A stretch of DNA of 64,000 nt from an uncultured Cryomorphaceae bacterium. GTDB taxonomy: Bacteria > Bacteroidota > Bacteroidia > Flavobacteriales > Schleiferiaceae. A model generated the notes under the pieces. It saw only the letters and a list, made by a program, of their open reading frames with translations. It did no database searches and was not told where the DNA came from. The translations under genes and the position numbers were made by a program. The number at the start of each line of letters is the position of its first letter. The first letter of the stretch is position 1. Positions 24,716-34,190 of the stretch are shown here, one piece after another. Location of the stretch: positions 310,001 to 374,000 of the forward strand of contig CAKZJV010000007.1 of assembly GCA_937120475.1 (NCBI GenBank). The letters are read 5' to 3'.

Positions 24716-25684
24716 TCATGGTTTTTTATAGACCCCGAAAATAAAATCATCCTCGTGCTCCCTTAAAAAATCGTCTTCGGCCTTAAAGCATTTGCTCAAC
24801 CAGTCTTTAGCCTCGGGGTCGTTTACCCAAAAGTTGTGGGCAATGTCCTTTAGCAGCAGATGGAGAAGGTTACCACCCAATGGCCTTTCTATGACTACTT
24901 GAAAATGGGCGCGGGTTGCCGGAAGTATCTGCTCAGAGTTAATGGATTCAGAAGGGTCGGACAGTAGCATGCGTAAAATACCCGGGCGGGAGATGCTTCG
25001 TTTTATAAAAGGAGTATTCAGGATTTGGCGGTATTTTTCAGGGAGTTGGTTTAACACCTTTTCGCTGGCCTTCAATTGAGCCCGGGTCCACTGCAATCTT
25101 TTAGGTCCTACAAATTCATTGAGTACCAGTAAGCCGTTGGGCTTCAATACCGGTAGCACAAAAGCCTTATAAATGGCTTCAAAGTCTTTAAAATGATGCA
25201 GGCTCTGGTGAAACAATACCACATCATAACTTTCCGGTACCTTCAGTTCATTAAAGTCCCGCACTTCGAAAAGACAGTTATTAAGGCCTTTGGCCTGTGC
25301 CTTCTTCCGGGCTTCATCAATGAGAGTGGGAGCCAGGTCCACTCCGTGCACAAGTTCAAAAGGACCGTGTTCTGCAAAATAGATTTCATGACTGGCGCTG
25401 CCACAACCTATGGAAAGCAGCTTTAGGTTACTTTTACCTTCCAGGTGATGATCAATCACATATTGCTCATAGGGCACCTGGGCATTGCCACTCGCCATTT
25501 GGTTGAGCCTTTGGCGCACTTCCGGTATCATATTCCAGATGGATATACTGAAATTGTGATTAAAGGTATTACGGGTGCGGGCTTTGGAGTTATATTCCAA
25601 ACGTGAAAATAAAGATTGAAACCCACGTTGATAAACGCGGATCAGTACATCGTTCAGGTCGCCTTTGGAAAAATAGGTTTTCAT
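24716..25684 (-). CDS. SAM-dependent methyltransferase (class I)
   Basis: 322 residues from ATG 25684; an in-frame TTG four codons earlier is less likely. Motif I is LLSIGCGSASHEIYFAE, motif II is VHGVDLAPTLIDEAR, and VVLFHQSLHHFKDF is motif IV. The C-terminal half is unlike the neighbouring methyltransferase, so the two are not recent duplicates. Substrate unknown. They are 60 bases apart and probably share a transcript. Confidence 0.82.
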   Translation of the reverse strand: MKTYFSKGDLNDVLIRVYQRGFQSLFSRLEYNSKARTRNTFNHNFSISIWNMIPEVRQRLNQMASGNAQVPYEQYVIDHHLEGKSNLKLLSIGCGSASHEIYFAEHGPFELVHGVDLAPTLIDEARKKAQAKGLNNCLFEVRDFNELKVPESYDVVLFHQSLHHFKDFEAIYKAFVLPVLKPNGLLVLNEFVGPKRLQWTRAQLKASEKVLNQLPEKYRQILNTPFIKRSISRPGILRMLLSDPSESINSEQILPATRAHFQVVIERPLGGNLLHLLLKDIAHNFWVNDPEAKDWLSKCFKAEDDFLREHEDDFIFGVYKKP

Positions 25685-25740
25685 ACCGTTTGCCAACGCA
25701 ATGATACAACCTTAAAAGGGGAAGAAACGTATAAATAGAT

Positions 25741-26454
25741 ATGCACAAGATGAAAAGTGTTTTATTGGGCTTGTTGTTTCTGGCCTGCCAACCCGACCAG
25801 GAGAAGCGATATACGGTAGTAGAAATACCCGCAACGCCACAGGGCACCGTTAATGCCAGCTACCTGGCTTTGGGTGATAGCTATACCATAGGTACCGCTA
25901 TTGGTGTTGACTATAGTTACGCCTCTATGTTGCGCGACTCTTTGGAAAAAGAAACTTCTTCCCTGAATATAAACCTCGAGATCATTGCTAAAAACGGCTG
26001 GACTACCGGTGATCTTCTAAAAGCCCTTGAAAGTGAAAAACCAACTTCGGATTACAACCTGGTAAGCTTGCTCATAGGAGTAAACAATCAATACCAGGGA
26101 CGTAGCCAAAATGAATACCGTCAACAGTTTACCGAATTGTTACAGAGAGCCATAAGCTATGCGGGTGGTGATAGCAGCCGGGTGGTAGTGCTTAGCATAC
26201 CGGATTGGTCAGCCACTCCGGCTGGAGCGGGCAGAAGGGAGGCCGTAGGCCGCGACATCGATGAATTTAATGCGATAAACCGGCAGATTACCCAAAGTTA
26301 TGGAGTGGCTTATGTGGATGTAACACCGGTAAGTCGCACCGCATTAAACGATGCCTCCTTAGTAGCCTCGGACAACTTGCATTTTTCGGCCGCTATGCAT
26401 CGGCTATGGTTGCAACTGCTGTTTGAGAAGGCGCGTAAGGCTATTCATCATTGA
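25741..26454 (+). CDS. SGNH/GDSL hydrolase lipoprotein
   Basis: 237 residues with a lipoprotein signal (LLGLLFLAC, Cys16). The four SGNH blocks can be placed: block I ALGDSYT (Ser47), a Gly block near KNGWTTGDLL, block III LIGVNNQYQ (Asn), and block V DNLHFSAAMH (His). It would be an esterase or lipase, or an acyl or sugar deacetylase, in the envelope. It is transcribed divergently from the methyltransferases. Substrate is not predictable. Confidence 0.85.
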   Translation: MHKMKSVLLGLLFLACQPDQEKRYTVVEIPATPQGTVNASYLALGDSYTIGTAIGVDYSYASMLRDSLEKETSSLNINLEIIAKNGWTTGDLLKALESEKPTSDYNLVSLLIGVNNQYQGRSQNEYRQQFTELLQRAISYAGGDSSRVVVLSIPDWSATPAGAGRREAVGRDIDEFNAINRQITQSYGVAYVDVTPVSRTALNDASLVASDNLHFSAAMHRLWLQLLFEKARKAIHH

Positions 26455-26499
26455 GCTTGCGCATGGTTTTTGTTTCTTTGAGGTCCTATCCTTATCAGT

Positions 26500-28398
26500 A
26501 TGCGTAAAAAACTTTTCCTGGGGATCCTCCTGGGTCTTTTTTGTTCACTTGCGGTGGCCCAATCCAACCGCTCCATTAAATACTTCAACAAAGCCCGTGA
26601 AGCAGTAGCTGAAGATGATTTTAAGCAAGCTAAGGAATACCTGGAAAAGGCTATTGAAGATAGTCCCGCTTTTAGCGATGCCCTGGTTTTTGCCGCTGAT
26701 ATTTACCGGAACGAAAAGAATTACGAGCGGGCCTTGCAATACTACGAGCAGGCTTTGCGAAATAATGGTCCGTATTACGTTAATCTCTTTTACGGACAAA
26801 CCCTTTTTGCGGCAGGGCGCTACCCTGAAGCTATAAAAGCCCTGCAGGCCTATCAACAAAGCCCGCAAGCCAACCCTAAGTACAGTGAAGATATAGAACG
26901 CCTCATTGCCAACTCCAATTTTGCCATTCGTTCACAGGCCAATCCTAAACCTTATAAGCCTGAAAATATGGGGAGCCGCATCAATACCGATCAAATGGAA
27001 TATTTTCCATCTATATCGGCAGACGGCAATACCCTGGTGTTTACCCATCGCAAAACGGAAGGTGAAAAAACCGATGAGGACTTTTGGGTGACCCAGCGGG
27101 ATAGCCTGAGAGCTCCCTGGAGCAAGGCCCAACCTTTACGGGGTTTTTTGAATACCGAACTCAACGAAGGGGCTCAGGCCCTTACGGCTGATGGGGGTAT
27201 TATTTATTTTGCCGCTTGTGAAAGGCGCGATGGTTACGGCTCCTGTGATATTTATGCTTCTTTTTACCAGGGAGAGGGAATCTGGAGCCGCCCGGTGAAC
27301 CTGGGGGATAGTGTAAATTCACGGGTTTGGGATAGCCAGCCCTCCATTTCTTCCGATGGACAAACCCTTTACTTTGTGCGTGGCCGTAACAGTTTTGATA
27401 AAGACATCAATATTTACCACGCCCGCTTACGATCCGATGGTACTTTTGGCCGGGCCAGACCCATTCCCGGAAAGGTGAATACCTCCGGTCAGGAAACCTC
27501 GCCCTTTATCCACTTTGACAACCAGAGTTTGTATTTTTCTTCCAACGGTCATCCCGGTATGGGCGACCTGGACTTTTTTGTCTCCAAAAAACAAGCAGAC
27601 GGCAGTTGGGGTGAGCCACAAAACCTGGGCTATCCCATCAATACCGGTGGACAGGAGTTTAGCCTGATTGTGGCCCCGGACGGTAAGACGGGTTACTTTG
27701 CCAGCGATGCGCTGGAAGGTGGTTTGGGATTGCTGGATCTGTATTCATTTGAACTGCCGGAAGAAGCGCGGGCCATTGAAATTGCCTACATCCGGGGGCG
27801 GGTAACCAATAAAAAAACCGGGCAACCCATTGCTACCGAAATTGATTTTACGGATATCAACAGTGAAGAAAAAATACTGACCGAGCGCAGCAGCCGAAAT
27901 GGTAATTACTTTGCGGTATTACCGGGTAATGCAGATTATGCGCTGAATATCAAGGAAGAGGGTTATTTGTTTTATTCCAAAAATTTTAGCCTGGCCACCC
28001 AAACGGTAGATCGGGCTTTTGTGTTGAACGTAGAATTGATACCCATTGAAGTAGGGGAGCGCGTGAAGCTGGAAAACGTATTTTTTGCTACGGATTCCTA
28101 TGAATTGGATGCCCGTTCCTATGCCGAGCTCAAGGAAGTAGCCAGTTTCCTGGAAGCCAACCCCAGCGTAAAAGTGGCCCTGGAAGGCCATACGGATAAC
28201 GAAGGAACCCCGGCTTATAATAAAACCCTGAGCCAAAACCGTGCTAAAGCCGTTATGAACTACCTGGTAGAGCAGGGCATAGCAGCAGATCGTTTAAGTG
28301 CCAGTGGTTATGGTGATACTCAACCGGTGGCGACCAATGAAACCGAGGAGGGGCGGCAGTTGAACCGTAGAACGGAGCTGCGGATTACGGGGTACTGA
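26500..28398 (+). CDS. OmpA-family protein with TPR and PD40 repeats
   Basis: 632 residues. A signal peptide (FLGILLGLFCSLAVAQ) is followed by TPR repeats (about 25-130), WD40-like PD40 beta-propeller repeats (YFPSISADGNTLVFTHR, QPSISSDGQTLYFVR), a carboxypeptidase-regulatory-like fold (IRGRVTNKKTGQPI) and a C-terminal OmpA domain. The last domain carries VALEGHTDNEGTPAYNKTLSQNRA, the peptidoglycan-binding motif. The layout matches proteins near type IX secretion and gliding systems (PorE-type), but the specific role is not proved. It binds the cell wall beneath the outer membrane. Confidence 0.88.
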   Translation: MRKKLFLGILLGLFCSLAVAQSNRSIKYFNKAREAVAEDDFKQAKEYLEKAIEDSPAFSDALVFAADIYRNEKNYERALQYYEQALRNNGPYYVNLFYGQTLFAAGRYPEAIKALQAYQQSPQANPKYSEDIERLIANSNFAIRSQANPKPYKPENMGSRINTDQMEYFPSISADGNTLVFTHRKTEGEKTDEDFWVTQRDSLRAPWSKAQPLRGFLNTELNEGAQALTADGGIIYFAACERRDGYGSCDIYASFYQGEGIWSRPVNLGDSVNSRVWDSQPSISSDGQTLYFVRGRNSFDKDINIYHARLRSDGTFGRARPIPGKVNTSGQETSPFIHFDNQSLYFSSNGHPGMGDLDFFVSKKQADGSWGEPQNLGYPINTGGQEFSLIVAPDGKTGYFASDALEGGLGLLDLYSFELPEEARAIEIAYIRGRVTNKKTGQPIATEIDFTDINSEEKILTERSSRNGNYFAVLPGNADYALNIKEEGYLFYSKNFSLATQTVDRAFVLNVELIPIEVGERVKLENVFFATDSYELDARSYAELKEVASFLEANPSVKVALEGHTDNEGTPAYNKTLSQNRAKAVMNYLVEQGIAADRLSASGYGDTQPVATNETEEGRQLNRRTELRITGY

Positions 28399-28427
28399 TA
28401 GAATCTGGAAAGCCTGATGTTAAAGAA

Positions 28428-28453
28428 AAAGGGGATGATGAATCATCCCCTTT
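28428..28453. terminator. Bidirectional terminator
   Basis: AAAGGGGATGAT pairs with ATCATCCCCTTT across a very short loop, in the gap between two convergent genes (stops at 28398 and 28476). Both flanks are A/T-rich, which fits a terminator shared by both directions. Confidence 0.75.
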
Positions 28454-28475
28454 GGTATTTCATGGGAGCCGTTGT

Positions 28476-28898
28476 TTATTTAATCTCAATTATATTGGAG
28501 GCAATCCATTCTCCAACGGCACCTGAACAGGTACCGCAACCCGGAAACTGAACAGGGTTAAAGCTGGAATAGCAAGAAACAAACTGTTGCACTTCGTAAA
28601 GTGAACCACAGGGGGTACAATTGGCATCGGCCAGGCTAATGGCTCCGATGGCCCATTGGAAGGTGGTGTTGCCACAAGGATTTACCGTTGCTACATCACC
28701 GGGTGCCAGACACACATTATTGGGCGAGGCATAGCAAACGGTAGAAGGACAACTGTAGGCCTCCACATAGTCAATGTACACATAACAATTGGAGCTGTTA
28801 ACAATATACATCGGGCCTGATTGAGCGGCAAGCTGAATGCTAAATAAGCCCATCCCTAAAACTAACAACAGGCTTTTGATATTAATCCAATTTTTCAT
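28476..28898 (-). CDS. Cysteine-rich secreted protein, unknown
   Basis: 140 residues from ATG 28898, which starts right at a signal peptide (IKSLLLVLGMGLFSIQLAAQS); an ATG eight codons earlier is possible. The mature part is short, neutral and has about ten Cys (YSCPSTVCYASPNNVC, NCTPCGS, PGCGTCSG), suggesting disulfide-stabilised extracellular folding. No known motif is evident. It is convergent with the OmpA-like gene. Possibly a small adhesin or surface protein; function unknown. Confidence 0.7.
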   Translation of the reverse strand: MKNWINIKSLLLVLGMGLFSIQLAAQSGPMYIVNSSNCYVYIDYVEAYSCPSTVCYASPNNVCLAPGDVATVNPCGNTTFQWAIGAISLADANCTPCGSLYEVQQFVSCYSSFNPVQFPGCGTCSGAVGEWIASNIIEIK

Positions 28899-29040
28899 GA
28901 CGAGTAAATTTAAATGTTTCAAACCATGAATGTAAGAAAATTAGCTCATATATATGGCTTTCTCCTTGATAATTAGCAAATAGCCAATATCATGGCCAAT
29001 CATTTTAAGGTATATCGGACGGATCAATAAAATGGTGGTT

Positions 29041-30291
29041 TCAAAAAATATAGTAGGCCCCTACACCCACCGAAGAGCCGGTAAAAATGCCGGGAAGAGC
29101 CCACGCCAGGATGTTCTGGCTGCCAAGGGTAAAGCGATAACGTTCAGCCAACGTAAGCTGATAGGAAACTCCTAAAGCCAGCGTATTAAAGCCTCCGTAA
29201 GTTAGTTCGCCCCGCAAAATATGTCTGGGGTTGAAGTGCCACAGTGAACCCACGCCAAGCCTTGGAATGTAAGCAGTGAGGTAACGGTATTCGGCCAGGG
29301 CATAAAGCTCTTTAAGGTATTTGGCATCTTTACAGGGTTTGGCAAAACGGAAATTCACGTTAAAGGGCATAAGAGCGGCATAACCATCGGTGGTGCCGTT
29401 AAAGAATCCGTTTTGAATGCGGTCGCGTTCAGCCGCTACCAGGCTGTCATTCAGGTCAAAAATGCTTTCGAAATTGGCTCCCCGAAACCGGAAGGCTGAA
29501 TCCACCCGGGTTTCTTCCAGTCCCGACCAAAAGACTACCCCCAAATCTTCTATTTTAAAATCCAATCGGTATTTCTGGTCCCTTAGGGGCATACTTATCT
29601 CAAACCCGGTAGCCATTCCCAGTCCACCAAACGGAATGGGACTATTGGAACGGGTTTCACGGATCACGTATTCAAGATCGGCATCCAGGTATTCCCCGTT
29701 GCTTTCGGTAAAAATGCTAGCCTTTCGTACATCATAAGCACTATACTCATGACCTACCACTATGCCCACATCCAGTTTATAGGGTATAGAGTCCAGCAAA
29801 GCCTCGTAACGGTATTTCAGGTTAGTGTACCACCAGCTTTCAAACTGCGAGGGGCCAAGCTCCACCTCCTGCCCGGCAAATTGCTTATTACCGTTCAGGA
29901 ATAGCCTTAGGCCATTATCCGTTAACCGACTTCCGGTAAATAATTGGTTTTCAATATGAAAATAACTACCGGGAGTGTAGGCATCCAGGGTATAATAAGC
30001 CGGTTGTTCGTACGAAATATCCAGGCTTTGCCAGTAACCAAAGCGTAAACCGTTCCCGGTTCGTGAGAGAATTTCATCTTTTTGCTGCTCATTTAAAAAA
30101 TCTGATAAGGCAAGATCTATCAGCGATGCAAAGGGCACTCTTGAGTTGGCTCCGCCTAATTCATAAGAAATTCCGGCTACCGGGGGTTTGGCCTTTAAGG
30201 CCATTATTTGTTTAATGGATAAAGTATCACGTTGAGCATAACCGCAGTAAAAAACCAGCAGCAACAGCCCTGTTACTACGAATTGTTTCAT
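29041..30291 (-). CDS. DUF5723-like outer-membrane beta-barrel protein
   Basis: 416 residues with a signal peptide (FVVTGLLLLVFYCGYAQ). The rest is alternating aromatic/polar beta strands ending ...YFTGSSVGVGAYYIF-like with a terminal Phe, as expected for an outer-membrane barrel. The line LDFKIEDLGVVFW resembles the motif (ASVIDLGLINW) of the DUF5723 protein at 34191. It overlaps the large lipoprotein gene by 4 bases (stop/start), so both are translated from one message. Function unknown. Confidence 0.72.
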   Translation of the reverse strand: MKQFVVTGLLLLVFYCGYAQRDTLSIKQIMALKAKPPVAGISYELGGANSRVPFASLIDLALSDFLNEQQKDEILSRTGNGLRFGYWQSLDISYEQPAYYTLDAYTPGSYFHIENQLFTGSRLTDNGLRLFLNGNKQFAGQEVELGPSQFESWWYTNLKYRYEALLDSIPYKLDVGIVVGHEYSAYDVRKASIFTESNGEYLDADLEYVIRETRSNSPIPFGGLGMATGFEISMPLRDQKYRLDFKIEDLGVVFWSGLEETRVDSAFRFRGANFESIFDLNDSLVAAERDRIQNGFFNGTTDGYAALMPFNVNFRFAKPCKDAKYLKELYALAEYRYLTAYIPRLGVGSLWHFNPRHILRGELTYGGFNTLALGVSYQLTLAERYRFTLGSQNILAWALPGIFTGSSVGVGAYYIF

Positions 30292-32393
30292 TTAGCGGTT
30301 CGGAGTTTTAAGTCACCGGAAAGGGTCAGGTCCAAGTAGTTATCGTTATAAATTTTAACCTTTTGGGGATAACTTCCGGTACTGAAGCGTGCTTCAAAAA
30401 CAATGAAGAAAGTGTTTTTCAACAGGGCAATACGCTCGGGTGTAAGTGGGTAGCGGGCCTGGCTTTTTACGGCTGTGCTCACCCTTTGATTATTATCCAG
30501 CTCAGCCGCCTGCAGCACATCCGGAGAGCTTAAGGTTCCCAATAATGTGCTATCCCGGTCCAACAACAACATATTCACTGATACGGCAAAAGGAAAGGCA
30601 TTATCACCGATCAATACCAAATCACCGGATTGCAATTGCCCCTTAGGGTCAATACCGCTGTATTTAAAGGCACTGGTATCCGCAAAAAGTAAATTTTGGA
30701 AGGCTAGGTTTAGGGGAAGCTCGGTAGTAAGGTAGGCGGTGATGCCGTACTCGCGATAGGCAAACTGATCGTAAACGGGGGTCGGAACCGAAGCGTTGAG
30801 ATAGGTATTCAGGTCCAGTTCAAAAGTTTTCGGTTGGTTTTCCAAAAGCTCGGTAATATTACTATTGCCGCCATTTACAGGTATTTGTAAAAGCCCGGGA
30901 GAGGGCCGGTTGCCCGGTGTATTCTCGGTGGCGGCCGGTACATTTTGCAATTGCCCCAAACCGTTCCAGTTGAGTGATGTACGATTACCGCCAGCGTTAA
31001 CTCCCTCCACATTATTGAAGGTTACGCCCAGGGGAGCACCTATAAAATTTTCCACTTCCAATGAAAGTAGCACTTCATCCAGCGCCAGTTGGTTGGCGTT
31101 GGAGAGAATATCCAGAATTTCACCCTGTACCGATTCGGTAGAGTTCAGGGTATCACGCCCCAGGTAACCGTAACTCCTGGAAGCCAGTAAACCGATTATA
31201 CCGGTTTTCAGCAATACACTATCCTGCAAAGAGAGGGTAATGAGGCGGCCCGATGAATCAATACGTGCATTGGTTTGAGTATAGAAAGTATTGTAAAGCC
31301 CGCTTCCGGGTGGGCCGGTGAGGTTTACCGTGTAACCGGCAATATCTTGTTCCGAATACCGGTTTCCGGGGCCGGAGGTGCCTGAGGCCGGTACTATTTC
31401 ATCAAATTCAAGGGGGGTACCATTTAGGGTAGCGGAAGGGATTTTATATTCAAAAACGAGTTCATCCTCTATGGTGTTGGTGGCATCCAGGTACATACTT
31501 CCACGCTCTACCACCATACTGGTTAACTGCCCCCGGAAGTTTTCAATTTCGGTGTTTTCACTTTCCGAGAGTAATATCTGGTCGGGAAAAACGGCCGTGG
31601 CCTGAACGGGATCCAGATTTTTTACGGTAACCCGTATATCCAAAACATCGGAAGTGTCAATATCTACATTCATACCGTTGGAGCCCGGTGAGTCGATATT
31701 CTGGATAATAGTACGTATCTGTCCTTCCACTACAATATTATTCTCCAGCCGAACCGAGTCGCGGTAAAGGTCGCCCGGCATAATGGAAGCTACGTTACGG
31801 GCCATAATATCGGCTCCACCGCTTCTGTTGCGAATGAGGTATTGAAAGTTGGTAATCTCCACCGGTATTTCATTGCTGATTTCCACTACCAACCATCCAT
31901 CCCGCAAGGTCATGGTTTGAAAAAAGTTGGTGGCATCGAGGTTAAAACTGTAAGGCCCAAAACCATCCAGAGGCGGAATATCCGCGTTATTACCGTTGTT
32001 GATCATTACGATTGCTCCGGCTGCGCCTGAACGTTTGGCCAATTGGCCCATCGAAATGGTTTGGGTAATGGTGCGGGTTCCCAGGTCAATATTTTGTAAG
32101 GTAGCGGTATTGCTGTAATCCTTATCGAAAGCCTCGTCTATACGTTGGAACTTAAAATCACCGAGTTTACTGCGGTACACCAGGCTTACCTGCCCATCCG
32201 ATGTAAAAGTTAATACGGAATCCGTAAACAGGTCATCAAGGCTTAGCCGGGAGTTCAGGATAGGGGTAAGGGCTTCAACATCCCACTGGGCACGATCACG
32301 ATCAGGCCGGCAAGCACCCAGAAGTAAGACGCTTGTAATCAGCACCTGACGGAAAAAAACTAAAAAACCTCTTTTGGACCACATGAAAAGCAA
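30288..32393 (-). CDS. Large envelope lipoprotein, unknown
   Basis: 701 residues with a signal ending LLLGAC (lipid-modified Cys about 28). The mature N-terminus ALTPILNSRLSLDDLFTDSVL matches the pattern of the 505-residue lipoprotein at 32663 (LQLPLVKAHLSLGDLVKEDSL), and the C-termini are also comparable. The remainder is beta-rich with many short turns, like stacked beta-sandwich domains. It pairs with the DUF5723-like barrel at 29041, overlapping by 4 bases, and likely acts with it at the outer membrane. No enzyme motif was seen. Confidence 0.75.
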   Translation of the reverse strand: MLFMWSKRGFLVFFRQVLITSVLLLGACRPDRDRAQWDVEALTPILNSRLSLDDLFTDSVLTFTSDGQVSLVYRSKLGDFKFQRIDEAFDKDYSNTATLQNIDLGTRTITQTISMGQLAKRSGAAGAIVMINNGNNADIPPLDGFGPYSFNLDATNFFQTMTLRDGWLVVEISNEIPVEITNFQYLIRNRSGGADIMARNVASIMPGDLYRDSVRLENNIVVEGQIRTIIQNIDSPGSNGMNVDIDTSDVLDIRVTVKNLDPVQATAVFPDQILLSESENTEIENFRGQLTSMVVERGSMYLDATNTIEDELVFEYKIPSATLNGTPLEFDEIVPASGTSGPGNRYSEQDIAGYTVNLTGPPGSGLYNTFYTQTNARIDSSGRLITLSLQDSVLLKTGIIGLLASRSYGYLGRDTLNSTESVQGEILDILSNANQLALDEVLLSLEVENFIGAPLGVTFNNVEGVNAGGNRTSLNWNGLGQLQNVPAATENTPGNRPSPGLLQIPVNGGNSNITELLENQPKTFELDLNTYLNASVPTPVYDQFAYREYGITAYLTTELPLNLAFQNLLFADTSAFKYSGIDPKGQLQSGDLVLIGDNAFPFAVSVNMLLLDRDSTLLGTLSSPDVLQAAELDNNQRVSTAVKSQARYPLTPERIALLKNTFFIVFEARFSTGSYPQKVKIYNDNYLDLTLSGDLKLRTAK

Positions 32394-32558
32394 ATTAATG
32401 AAGAAAATGTGAACCTGGCGTTTGCCTTGTGCAAAGGGACATTTACTAGGATTTAAGGCACCTTGGCTAAAAAGTTAGGTGAAAATTCATGTTAAAAGTG
32501 GGTATTTGACTAGGGATCAATTATTTTAGTCCCCGGTAAATTCACTCAAAAATCTCCA

Positions 32559-32590
32559 AAATGTCTAAATGCAAAGTATTTAGAACATTT
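32559..32590. promoter_or_regulatory. Inverted repeat in divergent promoter region
   Basis: AAATGTCTAAAT at 32559-32570, seven-base spacer, then ATTTAGAACATTT (32578-32590), pairing with one bulged base. It sits in the 269-base gap between two divergent lipoprotein genes, 73 bases before the plus-strand start. It could be a shared operator; the T-rich flank also allows an attenuator. Confidence 0.45.
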
Positions 32591-32662
32591 GATTTTTTTA
32601 AAAACGGAGTTTAAGCACCCATTAATGATAAATAGCAAAACTCCAAACAACCACTAAGGTTC

Positions 32663-34180
32663 ATGAAGAAGATTATTTTATTGATGTTTTGTGGGTTGTT
32701 GGTAGCAGCCTGTTCGCGTGACAAAATTGATTTTGACCTGCTGGACGACATCCGGCTCAGTCCCGGCTTGCAATTACCCCTCGTAAAAGCCCATCTTTCG
32801 TTGGGTGACCTGGTAAAGGAGGATTCCTTGATAAGAGTTGATGATGACAACCTCATTAGTATTGCCTACAGCCAAGACAGTCTTTTTGGTTTCAGTGCGC
32901 TGCAGTTTGTGGAAATTCCGGAGCAAGACCCCACTCCGGTACCGGTTAGAGTAGGTGATCCACCTTTTGACCTCGGTATTGCGATGGGTACACTGGCGGG
33001 TTCGGAACTTTCACTGGCTCACTTTGAAACGGCTTTGCTGCGCTACACCATAAATACGCCCACTCCCGTTACTACCGATGTAGAGTTTACTCTCACCATT
33101 CAAAATGCCACCTTTAACGGCAGTACTTTCGAACACGTATTTGTGTTGCCCGCCAATTCCATTTCCTTCGATGATTCGCTGGATATATCAGGAATTCAGT
33201 TTGACCTGAGTAATAACGGTACCCAGATTAATTACCTCGCCATTAAAATGGAGATTACCGATGAAGGTGCCGCTCCCATTGGCCATGATTTTTTCAATAC
33301 GATACAACTGACCAATCTAAGTTTATTGGAAGCCAACGGCTTTTTTGGGGATAAAGTCATTAATATTCCCTCCGGTCAGTTTGATTTCGATATTTCATCA
33401 CTGAATGACCTTAGCGATGGATTTCAACTCGCTAATCCCTCCATCCGTTTAATTACGGCCAGTTCTATGGGGGTAGGTCTTCAATTTAAACCCGACTTTT
33501 TCGGGGTTAACGGTACGGGAACCGTAGCCGGGCTGAAAGCTTCGCAGTATCAAATCCCCAAGGCTACCAGTAGTACAATACTGGACACTACCGTTATTAC
33601 CATCGATAAAACCAACTCTGAGATAGTGGAATTCCTGGCCAACTTACCTAAGCTGGTTACATACGGTGGACAGGCACAGATGAACCCGGCCGGGCGCGAT
33701 GCCAACTTTATCAGTAAGAACGCCCGCCTGAATATTGGGTTGGAGATAGACATCCCATTGGAAATCAGTGCGAGTAACCTGGTGATTGAAGAAACGATCA
33801 ATGATGTGCAGATCAGCAGTAGTGAAGAGGTGGATGCCATCGAGTCTTTAAGCCTGTTTTTCCGTACCACCAATGGTTTTCCTTTTGATGTGGACTTGGA
33901 CATTGCCTTTTTAGATGAAAACGATGCAGTACTTGAAACGGTACAGATTCCCCTGCTGGATGCGGCATCTACAAATGCTTCCGGCCGTGTAAACCAATCC
34001 TCCAGCTCCGAATACGATGTTGTTTTTGAAGACAACGCCATTAAGGGGCTGCTCAATGCCAAGAAGATACGTATTACCGGTAGATTGAATACTACCAACA
34101 ACGGGCAAACCATTGTAAAGATGTACACGGATTACGAACTGGATGTGCAGATAGCTACTCAAACTAAAGTAAACTACTAA
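32663..34180 (+). CDS. Envelope lipoprotein, paralogue of the divergent one
   Basis: 505 residues with a lipoprotein signal (LLVAAC, Cys17). The mature start LSPGLQLPLVKAHLSLGDLVKEDSL matches the opening of the 701-residue lipoprotein encoded divergently. Beta-rich, Ser/Thr/Asn-rich domains fill the rest, with no catalytic motif. The next gene, 10 bases downstream, is a DUF5723 barrel. The order lipoprotein then barrel is the same as in the minus-strand pair, so this is a mirrored second copy of one module. Confidence 0.75.
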   Translation: MKKIILLMFCGLLVAACSRDKIDFDLLDDIRLSPGLQLPLVKAHLSLGDLVKEDSLIRVDDDNLISIAYSQDSLFGFSALQFVEIPEQDPTPVPVRVGDPPFDLGIAMGTLAGSELSLAHFETALLRYTINTPTPVTTDVEFTLTIQNATFNGSTFEHVFVLPANSISFDDSLDISGIQFDLSNNGTQINYLAIKMEITDEGAAPIGHDFFNTIQLTNLSLLEANGFFGDKVINIPSGQFDFDISSLNDLSDGFQLANPSIRLITASSMGVGLQFKPDFFGVNGTGTVAGLKASQYQIPKATSSTILDTTVITIDKTNSEIVEFLANLPKLVTYGGQAQMNPAGRDANFISKNARLNIGLEIDIPLEISASNLVIEETINDVQISSSEEVDAIESLSLFFRTTNGFPFDVDLDIAFLDENDAVLETVQIPLLDAASTNASGRVNQSSSSEYDVVFEDNAIKGLLNAKKIRITGRLNTTNNGQTIVKMYTDYELDVQIATQTKVNY

Positions 34181-34190
34181 GCCGCTGACC

